DNA of 64,000 nucleotides from Coralloluteibacterium thermophilum (GCF_042654365.1 NZ_JBHSGG010000033.1:1-64000), one strand, 5' to 3'; shown: positions 1 through 10,595, numbered from the stretch's first letter. The notes: generated by a model not told the origin, from the sequence alone. Made by a program: numbers and translations.

Positions 1-42
1 GCCTTCCTCTACCTCGCATCGATTCCGATGTGGCTGGAATGA
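1..42 (+). CDS. C-terminal end of an unidentified protein (cut by window edge)
   Basis: Frame 1 is open from the first base to a TGA at 40-42 and encodes 13 residues ending in IPMWLE. The run is hydrophobic and could be the end of a membrane protein, but only the tail is present, so the family cannot be named. It could also be a chance open frame. Confidence 0.3.
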   Translation, partial: AFLYLASIPMWLE

Positions 43-215
43 ATGTCGATTCGCCCTAGCGCGGTCGTCAGCCTGGTCGGGAAAAGGAGCGGGGAGCCCG
101 CCCGGCATGACCGGGCCGCACCGCCGATGGATTGGCGGCAAGGGTGCGGGATCGGGCGGCCGCATGCGGAGGGACCGAGGCGCGCCGCGCAGGCCGTTGC
201 CTGCCCGCCGGAACG

Positions 216-245
216 AAAAAAGGCCGCCCTTGCGGGCGGCCCTTT
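216..245 (-). terminator. Rho-independent terminator of tRNA-Val
   Basis: An 8-bp GC-only stem (222-229 with 234-241, loop TTGC) is followed on the minus strand by a run of six T (216-221). It lies about 35 nt past the 3' end of tRNA-Val, as expected for a terminator of that transcript. Confidence 0.8.
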
Positions 246-276
246 CGTCGACGCCGGAAGCCAGCGCGGAGTCTCG

Positions 277-351
277 TGGTGGGCGGTACAAGGTTCGAAC
301 TTGTGACCCTTGCCGTGTGAAGGCAATGCTCTACCGCTGAGCTAACCGCCC
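277..351 (-). tRNA. tRNA-Val (anticodon CAC)
   Basis: A complete cloverleaf reads on the minus strand. The acceptor GGGCGGT pairs with ACCGCCC, the D arm is GCTC/GAGC, the anticodon arm TTGCC/GGCAA encloses loop TTCACAC with anticodon CAC, the T loop is TTCGAAC, and CCA is encoded. It decodes GUG, the main valine codon in such a GC-rich genome. Confidence 0.95.
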
Positions 352-432
352 CAAGAGGGCGCGCATCTTAAGCGCCGCATGGTCCGAGGGTCAAGCGATT
401 CGCCGCACCTGCGCATCGCCTAGACTTGCGGG

Positions 433-792
433 ATGTCCGACGACCTCATCCTTTACCACAACCCGCGCTGCTCCAAGTCCCGCGCCGCACTCGACCTCCT
501 GCAGGCGCGCGGCCTCGCCCCCCGGATCGTCCGCTATCTGGAGACGCCGCCGACTGCGGCCGAACTCGAGCGGCTCCTGGGCCGCCTCGGCCTCGACGAT
601 CCGCGTGCGCTCATGCGCCGCGGCGAAGCCGAGTACGCCGAGCTCGCGCTCACAGCACCGGAGCGCACCCGCGCCGAGCTGCTCGAAGCGATGGCGGCGC
701 ACCCGCGCCTCATCGAGCGTCCCATCCTCGTCCGCGGTGAGCGCGCCGTGGTCGCCCGCCCGCCGGAACGCGTGGCGGAACTGCTCGACTGA
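433..792 (+). CDS. arsC: Arsenate reductase (glutaredoxin type), ArsC family
   Basis: A 119-residue cytoplasmic protein of the usual ArsC length with a thioredoxin-like fold. The family's catalytic cysteine lies in HNPRCSKSR near residue 14, and the conserved segment RYLETPP follows near residue 37. Members reduce arsenate to arsenite using glutathione and glutaredoxin. It stands alone between two tRNA genes with no arsR, arsB or acr3 neighbour, so it is probably a housekeeping copy rather than part of an ars operon. The related Spx/YffB branch shares the fold, but the HNPRCSKSR motif favours ArsC. Confidence 0.88.
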   Translation: MSDDLILYHNPRCSKSRAALDLLQARGLAPRIVRYLETPPTAAELERLLGRLGLDDPRALMRRGEAEYAELALTAPERTRAELLEAMAAHPRLIERPILVRGERAVVARPPERVAELLD

Positions 793-871
793 AGCCTGCC
801 GTCGTGCATCCGGCCGCGGAGAACGCCGCTCCGGATGCCGCAGGCGCTATCCTCTCGCCACCGCGACATCC

Positions 872-958
872 GCCCGGATGGCGAAATCGGTAGACGCAGG
901 AGACTTAAAATCTTCCGGCCGCAAGGTCATGCCGGTTCGAGTCCGGCTCCGGGCACCA
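872..958 (+). tRNA. tRNA-Leu (anticodon TAA)
   Basis: An 87-nt type II tRNA with a long variable arm and encoded CCA. The acceptor GCCCGGA pairs with TCCGGGC, and the anticodon loop around 903-911 contains TAA. It reads UUA/UUG, rare leucine codons here. A TATCCT hexamer at 849-854 is a plausible -10 element. Confidence 0.94.
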
Positions 959-1156
959 AGGCGCACTTCCTGCTGACGATGCAGGATCGCGTGACCGGGA
1001 GCCTCGGGATCGACCGTTTGGCGAGCAGCTTGCCGCACGGCAGCTCTGACCGGATGTCATGCTGGGCGTTGCTCATCCGTGGCAGTGGCGGCTCATCCAG
1101 AAGCCCGCGAGGTCCATTCTGATCTGTTCGGTTTACGGACAGTGACCGATCCGGGT

Positions 1157-1177
1157 AGGGGCGGCGTTGCCGCCCCT
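1157..1177 (-). terminator. Stem-loop at the 3' end of the small Cys-rich gene
   Basis: A perfect 9-bp GC stem (AGGGGCGGC with GCCGCCCCT, loop of 3) begins 8 nt past the stop codon of the minus-strand gene at 1185. There is no T-run, so it may only stabilise the transcript 3' end. Confidence 0.35.
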
Positions 1178-1184
1178 GACGAGG

Positions 1185-1385
1185 TTACGGAATGATGCAG
1201 CCGTTACTCTGCATGCATGCCGTGTACTCGAGCCAGCAGAGGTGGATGTTCTCGCTGGTGCTGGATGCCTCGCACGCGATGCGCTGCATTTCGCACTCGC
1301 GGCACGAACTCGACGTCGCGCTTGCGGCGCCGGCACCGAAGGCGACGACGAGGCCGAACAGAGCTACTTTCATCTTCCTGGACAT
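1185..1385 (-). CDS. Small secreted cysteine-rich protein, function unknown
   Basis: I do not recognise a family. The 66-residue product has a clear signal peptide: Arg-Lys-Met-Lys, a hydrophobic core at about residues 7-18, and an Ala-rich cleavage region ending near Ala-21 to Ala-23. The roughly 43-residue mature part has six cysteines (28, 31, 38, 50, 57, 63), suggesting a periplasmic or exported peptide held by up to three disulfides. The ATG at 1385 is preceded at a 6-nt spacing by AGGAG, which supports this start over the internal ATG at codon 5. A GC hairpin follows the stop. There is no operon partner. Confidence 0.6.
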   Translation of the reverse strand: MSRKMKVALFGLVVAFGAGAASATSSSCRECEMQRIACEASSTSENIHLCWLEYTACMQSNGCIIP

Positions 1386-1633
1386 ACGGATCTCCTGAGC
1401 TGCCGGCCGCAGGCGCGGCGATCGCGGGCCTGAAGCGGGCGAGGGACATCTCGGACCGGCATTGCACCGGGTGCCGCTCCATGCGGCGGTTCGAAGCTAG
1501 GAGCAGCGCGCCGCAGCATTCCGTGACCGGCGTCGCAGACGCGACACCACGCCGCTCGCGGCGGTCGCGAAGGCGCGCGCGCAGCGGGCACCCGGGTCGA
1601 AGAACGAAGCCGCACCGGGCCCTGCCCGGGCGT

Positions 1634-1900
1634 TCAGCCGATGCGGCGCAGCAGGGGCCGGGCCGGTGGCACCACGGCGGGGCCCAGGGTTTCGGGGCGG
1701 GTGAGTTCGCGGGCGATCTCGCGGCGGACGTGGCGGAGCGCCTGCTCGCCTTCGGCATTGAGGTGGACGCGGTCCCCTGCCCGCTCGATCAGCGGCGTGC
1801 CGCGTTCGAGGACGTCGAGCACGCTGCGGGGCAGCGCTTCGCCCTCGTCGACCGCCTGCAGCAATGCGCAGAAGGCGGTCTGGTACTTCGTCAGCATCAT
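1634..1900 (-). CDS. Hypothetical protein, about 88 residues
   Basis: A cytoplasmic protein of unknown family, predicted mainly helical, without membrane segment or signal peptide and with a Pro/Leu/Arg-rich C-terminus. I chose the paired ATG codons at 1900/1897 because GGAG lies just upstream; a GTG at 1972 would add 24 poorly conserved-looking residues. It lies 90 nt downstream of the hemerythrin gene on the same strand and may be co-transcribed with it. No function can be assigned. Confidence 0.5.
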   Translation of the reverse strand: MMLTKYQTAFCALLQAVDEGEALPRSVLDVLERGTPLIERAGDRVHLNAEGEQALRHVRREIARELTRPETLGPAVVPPARPLLRRIG

Positions 1901-1990
1901 GGTCTCCGGCAGCCGGAGCTGCTCCGGCGTCTGCTGCGCATTAGCCGCGATCGGACGTGCAGGCGCAGTCACGGGTGGCGCCCGCGCCGC

Positions 1991-2518
1991 TCAGCCCTGG
2001 GCGCCGCCGGGGAAGCGCATCACCGAGGCGATGTTCGACTTGACCTTGGCATAGCCGAGGATCGCGCTGGAGGCGGCGGAGTCCTTCCATTCGGCGTACT
2101 GGCGGTCGAGGTCGGCGCGCTCGTCGGGCGAGAAGTGACGCTCGAAGGCCTGGAAGAAGTCGTTCTCCTCCTCCTCGATGTGGTGGCTCAGCAGTTCGCG
2201 CAGGACGTTGACGGAGCCGGCGAACTGGCGCGAGTCGATGTCGATCGCCTTGATGTCGGGCAGGACGGCCATCTCCACCGCCCGGTGCTCCTGCAGGGCC
2301 TCGGCGTACAGCAGCAGCTCCTCGTGGGAGGCGCGTTCGGCGAAGGCGGGATAGAAGACGATCTCCTCCCACTTCGCGTGCGGGACCAGGTGGGCTTCGA
2401 TCCGGCGGAGGAGATCCTTGCGGCGGTCCTTCTCCCGGTCCTCGGTGCTGCAGATCTCCGAGAGGAGCGCGAGGAGGTCGCGGTGGTCGGACTTCAGGGT
2501 GTCGAGGATGTCGCCCAT
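1991..2518 (-). CDS. Hemerythrin domain protein
   Basis: A 175-residue protein with the HHE cation-binding domain. It shows the family's spaced ligands: H near residue 11 (SDHRDL), H and E in the HLVPHAKWEE stretch, H in LQEHR, and the SHHIEEEEN segment. Such domains bind a di-iron centre and serve as oxygen, NO or iron sensors or stores in the cytoplasm. No output domain is fused. It may form a two-gene unit with the small downstream gene and sits 137 nt past the end of gyrA. The start is the ATG at 2518; no strong ribosome binding site is visible. Confidence 0.8.
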   Translation of the reverse strand: MGDILDTLKSDHRDLLALLSEICSTEDREKDRRKDLLRRIEAHLVPHAKWEEIVFYPAFAERASHEELLLYAEALQEHRAVEMAVLPDIKAIDIDSRQFAGSVNVLRELLSHHIEEEENDFFQAFERHFSPDERADLDRQYAEWKDSAASSAILGYAKVKSNIASVMRFPGGAQG

Positions 2519-2655
2519 GGCTGCGTGGCTCTGGCTCGGGGATGCCGCACCTTCCCAGCGCCGCCGTGAATGGGCCGTGCCCGGCGGGGCACCCGCCATC
2601 ACGGGACAGGCCGCCCGGAGGCGGCCTGTCGTCGTGTCGGTACCGGGATGCGGGC

Positions 2656-5277
2656 TCAGGTGTCCGCGGGCTCCGGATCCGCCGCCGGCGGCTCGGTGCC
2701 CACCGGCGCATCCTCGCCCGCCGCCACCGCCTCGTCCTCGAGGTCGGTCGGCAGTGCGTTGACGCGCTCCACCGCCTGCAGGCGCTCGTTCTCGCCGAGG
2801 CGGATGAGGGTGACGCCCTGCGCGTTGCGGCCGACGTGCGAGACCTCGGAGGCGCGGGTGCGGACCAGGGTGCCGCCGTCGGAGATCAGCAGGATCTCGT
2901 GCTCCTGGGTGAGCTGGATGGCCCCGACGAGCTGGCCGTTGCGGGCCGTCGTCTGGATGGCGATGACGCCCTGGGTGCCACGGCCCTTGCGCGGGTACTC
3001 GGATTCCGAGGTGCGCTTGCCGTAGCCGTTCTCGGTCGCGGTGAGGATGTCGCCGTTGCCGTCGAGCACGATCAGGCTGCGGACCGTCTCGCCCGGCACG
3101 AGCTTCATGCCGCGCACGCCGGTCGCGGTGCGGCCCATCGGGCGCACGCCGTCCTCGGAGAAGCGCACCGCCTTGCCGTTCGAGGCGAACAGCATCACGT
3201 CGCGGGTGCCGTCGGTGAGCTGGGCATCGACCAGCGCATCGCCCTCTTCCAGGTTGATCGCGATCTTGCCGCGCTGCAGCTGGTAGGCGTACTCGGTCAA
3301 CGGGGTCTTCTTGACGGTGCCGTTGGCCGTGGCGAAGAACACGAAGCAGTCCTCGCGGTACTCGCGCACCGGGAGCACGGCCTGCACCTGCTCGCCCTCG
3401 GCGAGCGGGATCCAGTTGATGATCGGCCGCCCGCGCGCGTTCGGGCCGGCCTCCGGGATCTGGTAGACCTTGAGCCAGAACACCCGGCCGGTGCTGGTGA
3501 AGGTCAGCAGCGTGTCGTGGGTGTTGACCAGCCACAGGCGGTCGATGAAGTCCTCTTCCTTGGTCGCCGCCGCCGCGCGGCCGCGGCCGCCGCGCTTCTG
3601 CGCGCGGTAAGCGCTGACCGGTTGGCGCTTGGCGTAGCCGGCGTGCGAGAGCGTGACCACCACGTCCTCGGGCGCGATGAGGTCGAGCATGTCGAGATCC
3701 TCCTCGGCCGGGCGGATCTCGGTGCGGCGCGCGTCGCCGAACTCGGCCTTGAGGTTCTCCAGCTCCTCGCAGATGACCTCGAGCAGGCGCTCGGGGTTCT
3801 CGAGGATCTCGATCAGGCCGCGGATGGTCTCCAGCAGCTGGCGGTACTCGTCGGTGAGCCGTTCCTGCTCCAGCCCCGTGAGGCGGTGCAGGCGCATCTC
3901 CAGGATCTCCTTGGCCTGGACCTCGGTGAGCTGGTAGCCGCCCTCCAGCAGGCCCACGCCCGCCGGCAGGTCTTCCGGCTTGGACGCGTCGGCGCCGGCG
4001 GCGTCGAGCAGGCTGCGCACCATGCCCGGCTCCCAGCGCCGCGCCAGCATGCGCTCGCGCGCCTCCTGCGGGTTCGACGAGGTCTTGATCAGCTCGATCA
4101 TCTCATCGATGTTGGCGAGCGCGACCGTCAGCCCCTCGAGGATGTGGGCGCGGGCGCGGGCCTTGCGCAGCTCGAAGATGGTGCGGCGGGTCACCACCTC
4201 GCGGCGGTGGCGTATGAAGGCCTCGATGATCTGCTTGAGGTTCAGCAACTGCGGGCGGCCGTCGACCAGCGCCACCATGTTGATGCCGAACACGGACTCC
4301 ATCGGGGTCTGCGCGTAGAGGTTGTTCAGCACGACCTCGGCCGACTCGCCGCGCTTGACCTCGATGTAGATGCGCATGCCGTCCTTGTCGGACTCGTCGC
4401 GCAGCTCCGAGATGCCCTCGATCCGCTTTTCCTTGACCAGCTCGGCGATCTTCTCGATCAGCCGCGCCTTGTTGACCTGGTAGGGGATCTCGGTGACCGC
4501 GATCGCCTCGCGGCCGGTCTTCTCGTCCACCTCGATCTCGGCGCGGGCGCGCATGCGCACGCGGCCACGGCCGGTCTGGTAGGCCAGGTGGACGCCAGAG
4601 GTGCCGTTGATGATGCCCGCGGTCGGGAAGTCGGGGCCCGGGATGTACTGGATCAGGTCGTCGATCGACAGCTCGGGGTCGCGGATCAGCGCGAGGGTGG
4701 CGTCGATCACCTCGGAGAGGTTGTGCGGCGGAATGTTCGTCGCCATGCCGACCGCGATGCCCGCGGAACCGTTGATCAGCAGGTTCGGCGCCCGCGAGGG
4801 CAGGACGCTCGGCTCGAGCTCCTTCTCGTCGTAGTTGGGCTGGAAGTCGACGGTTTCCTTGTCGATGTCGGCGAGCAGCTCGTGCGTGAGCCGCGACATG
4901 CGCGCCTCGGTGTAGCGCATCGCCGCGGCGGAGTCGCCGTCGACCGAGCCGAAGTTGCCCTGGCCGTCCACCAGCATGTAGCGCAGCGAGAACGGCTGCG
5001 CCATGCGCACCAGCGTGTCGTACACCGACGCGTCGCCGTGCGGGTGGTACTTACCGATGACGTCGCCGACGATGCGCGCCGACTTGTAGTAGGGCTTGTT
5101 GCTGTGCGCGCCGAGCTCGTTCATCGCGTACAGGACGCGGCGATGGACGGGCTTGAGGCCATCACGAACATCCGGGAGGGCGCGGCCCACGATCACGCTC
5201 ATGGCGTAATCGAGGTAGCTCCGGCGCATCTCGTCCTCGATGTTGACCGGAATGATTTCCTTCGCGTGCTCGACCAT
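2656..5277 (-). CDS. gyrA: DNA gyrase subunit A
   Basis: An 873-residue GyrA of standard length. With GyrB it forms the A2B2 enzyme that introduces negative supercoils. The N-terminal breakage-reunion domain holds the DNA-cleaving tyrosine at residue 122 (AAAMRYTEARM). The C-terminal beta-pinwheel contains the GyrA box in the form KRGGRG. The tail is acidic and Pro-rich. The quinolone-resistance region reads HPHGDASVYD, so position 83 (E. coli numbering, identical here) is Ala instead of Ser while Asp-87 is kept. The start ATG at 5277 matches the usual N-terminus ending in EIIPVNIE. It is divergent from liuC. Confidence 0.98.
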   Translation of the reverse strand: MVEHAKEIIPVNIEDEMRRSYLDYAMSVIVGRALPDVRDGLKPVHRRVLYAMNELGAHSNKPYYKSARIVGDVIGKYHPHGDASVYDTLVRMAQPFSLRYMLVDGQGNFGSVDGDSAAAMRYTEARMSRLTHELLADIDKETVDFQPNYDEKELEPSVLPSRAPNLLINGSAGIAVGMATNIPPHNLSEVIDATLALIRDPELSIDDLIQYIPGPDFPTAGIINGTSGVHLAYQTGRGRVRMRARAEIEVDEKTGREAIAVTEIPYQVNKARLIEKIAELVKEKRIEGISELRDESDKDGMRIYIEVKRGESAEVVLNNLYAQTPMESVFGINMVALVDGRPQLLNLKQIIEAFIRHRREVVTRRTIFELRKARARAHILEGLTVALANIDEMIELIKTSSNPQEARERMLARRWEPGMVRSLLDAAGADASKPEDLPAGVGLLEGGYQLTEVQAKEILEMRLHRLTGLEQERLTDEYRQLLETIRGLIEILENPERLLEVICEELENLKAEFGDARRTEIRPAEEDLDMLDLIAPEDVVVTLSHAGYAKRQPVSAYRAQKRGGRGRAAAATKEEDFIDRLWLVNTHDTLLTFTSTGRVFWLKVYQIPEAGPNARGRPIINWIPLAEGEQVQAVLPVREYREDCFVFFATANGTVKKTPLTEYAYQLQRGKIAINLEEGDALVDAQLTDGTRDVMLFASNGKAVRFSEDGVRPMGRTATGVRGMKLVPGETVRSLIVLDGNGDILTATENGYGKRTSESEYPRKGRGTQGVIAIQTTARNGQLVGAIQLTQEHEILLISDGGTLVRTRASEVSHVGRNAQGVTLIRLGENERLQAVERVNALPTDLEDEAVAAGEDAPVGTEPPAADPEPADT

Positions 5278-5521
5278 AGAAATCCGTTGTTGCGCAGGCA
5301 CTTGCCTGCTCCCCATGCGGGTGGAAGACGCGCCTTCCGGAAAGGCCGGCGCGTCGACGTGCAAAGCGCGCGATTGTAGCACGCCGGGCCCTCCCGCCCG
5401 GTCGCGGAGCCGCGCCGGAGCGGGCTCCGCGGCGCGCGGATGCTGCGCCGCAGTACGTCCGGTGCGCGACCTCGGAGGGCGCACGCTCTACCATCGAGGG
5501 CTGACCATCGCCGCCCTCCCC

Positions 5522-6328
5522 ATGACCGACGCCCTCTCCGGAACCGACGGCCTGCGCATCGAGCGCGACGGCGCCGTCGCCCGCCTCGTCCTCGCCCGCC
5601 CCGCCCTGCACAACGCCTTCGACGACGCCCTGATCGCGGCGCTGACGGCGGCCCTCTCCGCGCTCGATGCCGATCCGGACGTCCGCGCGGTGGTGCTCGC
5701 CGGCGACGGCCCCTCGTTCTCGGCCGGTGCCGACCTCAACTGGATGCGGCGCATGGCCGTGGCCTCCGAGGAGGAGAACCGCAGCGACGCTGAGGGCCTC
5801 GCGCGGCTGATGCGCAGCCTGGATGCGCTCTCCAAGCCGACCATCGCGCGCGTCCACGGCGCCGCCTTCGGTGGCGGCGTCGGCCTCGTCGCCTGCTGCG
5901 ACATCGCGATCGGCGTGCCGGAGGCGAAGTTCGGCCTGACCGAGACACGGCTCGGGCTCGTCCCGGCCGCGATCTCGCCCTTCGTCGTGGCGGCCATCGG
6001 TGCACGCCAGGCCCGCCGCTGGTTCCAGACCGCCGAGGTCTTCGACGCGGCGGAGGCCCATCGGATCGGCCTCCTGCACCAGGTGGTCGAGCCGGACGCG
6101 CTCGACGCCGCGGTCGCCCGCCAGTGCGCGCTGCTCGCCAAGGCGGGGCCGCTGGCGGTCGCCGAGGCCAAGCGCCTCGTCGCACGCGTCGCCGCCGGTC
6201 CGGCCGCGCCGGGGATGGATGCCGCGAACGCGGCGCTGATCGCCCGCCTGCGCGTCTCGCCCGAGGGCCAGGAGGGCCTGGCCGCCTTCCTCGACAAGCG
6301 CGCCCCTGCCTGGACCCCGACCCCGTGA
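5522..6328 (+). CDS. liuC: Enoyl-CoA hydratase family, probable methylglutaconyl-CoA hydratase
   Basis: A 268-residue crotonase-fold enzyme. The oxyanion-hole segment FSAGADLNWM (near residue 72) and the active-site block AAFGGGVGL are present. The stretch EAKFGLTETRLGLVPAAISPFV is split by the typical LTE-RLGL-P-ISPF pattern of LiuC/AtuE enzymes. Together with liuD and liuE immediately downstream this points to hydration of 3-methylglutaconyl-CoA in leucine degradation. No Shine-Dalgarno is obvious before the ATG. The operon lacks liuA and liuB, which must lie elsewhere if the pathway is complete. Confidence 0.87.
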   Translation: MTDALSGTDGLRIERDGAVARLVLARPALHNAFDDALIAALTAALSALDADPDVRAVVLAGDGPSFSAGADLNWMRRMAVASEEENRSDAEGLARLMRSLDALSKPTIARVHGAAFGGGVGLVACCDIAIGVPEAKFGLTETRLGLVPAAISPFVVAAIGARQARRWFQTAEVFDAAEAHRIGLLHQVVEPDALDAAVARQCALLAKAGPLAVAEAKRLVARVAAGPAAPGMDAANAALIARLRVSPEGQEGLAAFLDKRAPAWTPTP

Positions 6329-6348
6329 CCACCGAACGCGGAGCCCGC

Positions 6349-8345
<1,997 letters not shown>

Positions 8346-8349
<4 letters not shown>

Positions 8350-8929
8350 TCCCGCGCGCCCTCCCGCCCGTATGCCTTGCCGCCCTGCTCTCGGGCTGCA
8401 TCGCCCTCGAGGTGCCGGCCGGGCGACTCGGCTGCGATGCGGACCTGGTGGGAGCCTGGCGGTCCGGCGCGCTCTCGCGGGTCATCGGCGGGAGCGAGAA
8501 CGCCATCGTCACCGTCGACGCCGACTGCAGGATCGCGCTGCCGAACGGACGCGACGCGGTCCACGCGACGCTGCGCACCCTGCGGGTCGGGGACGCACGC
8601 TACTTCGCGCTGACGGCGGCGGATGCCGCGCGCCTGCTGGACGATCCACGGACCGTGGAGAGGCTCGGCGCGACGCGGATGCTGCTGCACCCTTACGCCC
8701 TCCGGGACGGCGCGCTGGTCGTCGAGGAGCTGGACGCGCAGGGCCTGACGGACGCTCTCGCCGCCGGCACGCTCGCAGGCGCGCGCCTCGGTCCGTGGAC
8801 GGTGGCGCTCGATGCGGACGGCGACATCGACACGGTGCTGGCGTCGCTTCCGCCGATGCCCGCCGCGACGCGATCGTCCTGCAGCGCGCGGACCCGACCA
8901 CGACATCCATCCCCGGAGCACAGCCATGA
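8346..8929 (+). pseudogene. Lipoprotein gene with an apparent one-base frameshift near its 3' end
   Basis: Translation can start at a GTG overlapping the liuD stop (GTGA). The product has a short lipoprotein signal with lipobox LSGC (Cys-18) and then about 160 residues of well-behaved globular sequence of no family I know. That frame has no stop before hmgL and would read on to 10511. A neighbouring frame, entered near 8850-8880, continues sensibly and stops at 8927-8929, forming an ATGA overlap with hmgL. The 584-bp span is one base short of a whole number of codons, as expected after a 1-bp loss. A sequencing error or a recoding site would look the same. Confidence 0.55.
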
Positions 8930-9828
8930 ACGATTCCGTCCGCATCGTCGAGGTCGGCCCGCGCGACGGCCTGCAGAACGAGAAGACCATCGTTCCCGCC
9001 GCCGACAAGATCGCCCTGATCGACCGCCTCTCGGCGACCGGCCTGCGCAGCATCGAGGCGACCAGCTTCGTCAGCCCCAGGTGGGTGCCGCAGCTCGCCG
9101 ACGCCGCCGAGGTCTATTCGGGCATCGCGCGGCGCCCGGGCGTGCGCTACCCGGTCCTGGTGCCGAACGAGACCGGCTACGACCGCGCGCGCGCGGTCGG
9201 CGTGGAGGAGGTCGCGGTGTTCACCGCGGCATCCGAGGCCTTCAACCAGCGCAACATCAATGCCAGCGTCGACGCCTCGCTCGAACGCTTCGCGCCGGTG
9301 CTGGAACGCGCGCGTGCCGACGGCGTGCGCGTGCGGGGCTACGTCTCGACCGTGCTCGGCTGCCCCTACCAGGGCGAGGTGCCGGTGGCCGACGTGGTGC
9401 GCGTGGCCGAGCGCCTGCATGCCATGGGCTGCTACGAGGTCTCGCTGGGCGACACCATCGGCATCGGCACCCCGCGCAGGGCGCGCGAGATGCTGCGTGC
9501 GGTGGCCGCGGCCGTGCCGATGCCGGCACTGGCGGTGCATTTCCACGACACCCGCGGCCAGGCGCTGGCGAACATCCTCGCCTGCCTCGAGGAGGGCGTC
9601 CGCGTCGTGGATGCGGCGGTGGCGGGCACCGGCGGCTGCCCCTACGCCACGGGCGCCAGCGGCAACGTCGCGACCGAGGACGTGGTCTTCATGCTCGACG
9701 GACTGGGCATGGCCACGGGCGTGGACCTCGACGGCCTCATCGACACCGGGCGCTGGCTCTCCGCCCTGCTGGGGCGGGAGAATGGCAGCAAGGTCGGTCG
9801 TGCCGGACGCTCGGGCACCGCCGGCTGA
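8926..9828 (+). CDS. liuE: Hydroxymethylglutaryl-CoA lyase
   Basis: A 300-residue TIM-barrel lyase that cleaves HMG-CoA to acetoacetate and acetyl-CoA, the last step of leucine degradation. The opening VEVGPRDGLQNE is the family's metal and substrate site with the catalytic Arg, DTIGIG is the mid-barrel signature, HFHDTRGQA gives metal histidines, and GTGGCPYATGASGN contains the active-site Cys. The ATG at 8926 overlaps the restored stop of the upstream lipoprotein frame, suggesting translational coupling in the liu operon. Confidence 0.95.
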   Translation: MNDSVRIVEVGPRDGLQNEKTIVPAADKIALIDRLSATGLRSIEATSFVSPRWVPQLADAAEVYSGIARRPGVRYPVLVPNETGYDRARAVGVEEVAVFTAASEAFNQRNINASVDASLERFAPVLERARADGVRVRGYVSTVLGCPYQGEVPVADVVRVAERLHAMGCYEVSLGDTIGIGTPRRAREMLRAVAAAVPMPALAVHFHDTRGQALANILACLEEGVRVVDAAVAGTGGCPYATGASGNVATEDVVFMLDGLGMATGVDLDGLIDTGRWLSALLGRENGSKVGRAGRSGTAG

Positions 9829-9866
9829 GCCGTCCGCCCGCAATGGGCTTCCCCGCGGAACTTCCC

Positions 9867-10511
9867 ATGTCCGACACCCTTCCGCCTCCGGGCGCGCCGG
9901 CCGACGCCGCGGGCGACGCCGCGCCGCTGCTCCGCCACGGCACCATCCGCGTCGCGCAGGCGGGCGACGCGGAGGCGGTGCAGGCGATCTACGCGCCCTG
10001 CGTCCTCGATTCCGCCCTCACCTTCGAGACCGAGGTGCCGGACGTGGCCGCGATGCGCGCGCGCATGCTCGGGCGACTGGCGACGCATCCCTGGCTCGTT
10101 CTGGAGGAGGACGGTCGCGTCCTCGGCTACGCCTACGCCTCGCGCTTCCGCGAGCGCGCCGCCTACGACTGGATCGCGGAGACCTCCGTCTACACCCACC
10201 CGGACGCGCGCCGCCGCGGCGTCGCGCGGCGCCTCTACGCGGCGCTGTTCGACGCGCTCGCATTGCAGGGCATCACCGAGGCGGTGGGGGTGATCACCCT
10301 TCCCGGCCCCGGCAGCGTCGCGCTGCACGAATCGATGGGTTTCGCCGCTGCGGGCGTCTGGCGGGCCTGCGGCTACAAGCTCGGGCGCTGGCACGACGTG
10401 GGCGTATGGCAGAAGACCCTGCGCGCGCAGAGCGACCCGCCGTCGCCGGTGCGGCCCTTCGCGGCGCTGATGGACACCCCCGAACTGCTCGCCGCGCTCG
10501 CCTCCCGGTAA
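9867..10511 (+). CDS. GNAT N-acetyltransferase, phosphinothricin/methionine-sulfoximine type
   Basis: A 214-residue GNAT protein. After a 25-residue Pro/Ala-rich lead, the domain starts with IRVAQAGDAEAVQAIYAP and includes the Pat-like block YAYASRFRERAAYDW, the acetyl-CoA loop region HPDARRRGVARRLY, and the C-terminal HESMGFAAAGVWR-GYKLGRWHDV pattern. Such enzymes acetylate methionine sulfoximine, sulfone or phosphinothricin-like amines. It follows liuE by 38 nt and may be read through from the liu promoter, but no metabolic link to leucine is apparent. A start at 9843 would add eight residues. Confidence 0.83.
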   Translation: MSDTLPPPGAPADAAGDAAPLLRHGTIRVAQAGDAEAVQAIYAPCVLDSALTFETEVPDVAAMRARMLGRLATHPWLVLEEDGRVLGYAYASRFRERAAYDWIAETSVYTHPDARRRGVARRLYAALFDALALQGITEAVGVITLPGPGSVALHESMGFAAAGVWRACGYKLGRWHDVGVWQKTLRAQSDPPSPVRPFAALMDTPELLAALASR

Positions 10512-10521
10512 CCGGGCGCCG

Positions 10522-10595
10522 GTGCAGGAGCGGCTTCAGCCGCGACCAGCCTTCCGTATGAAGGGCCGTCGGATCGCGGCTGAAGCCGCTCCCAC
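10522..10595. repeat. REP-like palindromic pair, copy 1
   Basis: Two oppositely oriented copies of a roughly 20-nt unit whose core is GGAGCGGCTTCAGCCGCGA, separated by about 25 nt. Each unit is itself a small hairpin. A second, slightly diverged pair lies at 22437-22510. The layout resembles the extragenic REP doublets of Pseudomonas and Stenotrophomonas that are moved by RAYT transposases; no RAYT gene is in the window. Confidence 0.75.

Noticed and set aside
277..351. tRNA-Val or the other tRNAs as integration sites of a genomic island
   Set aside because: No integrase, no direct repeat of a tRNA 3' end and no change in base composition are seen beside any of the three tRNAs.
2542..5379. 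Long open frame of over 900 codons on the strand opposite gyrA
   Set aside because: It is a GC-bias shadow. The minus strand encodes a full GyrA with all motifs, and the plus-strand product is an Arg/Ala/Leu/Asp-rich string with no domain.
8926..9866. Direct fusion of the lipoprotein to the GNAT protein through one continuous frame (to 10511)
   Set aside because: The linking segment is the out-of-frame shadow of hmgL. The GNAT has its own ATG and GGA-containing upstream sequence.
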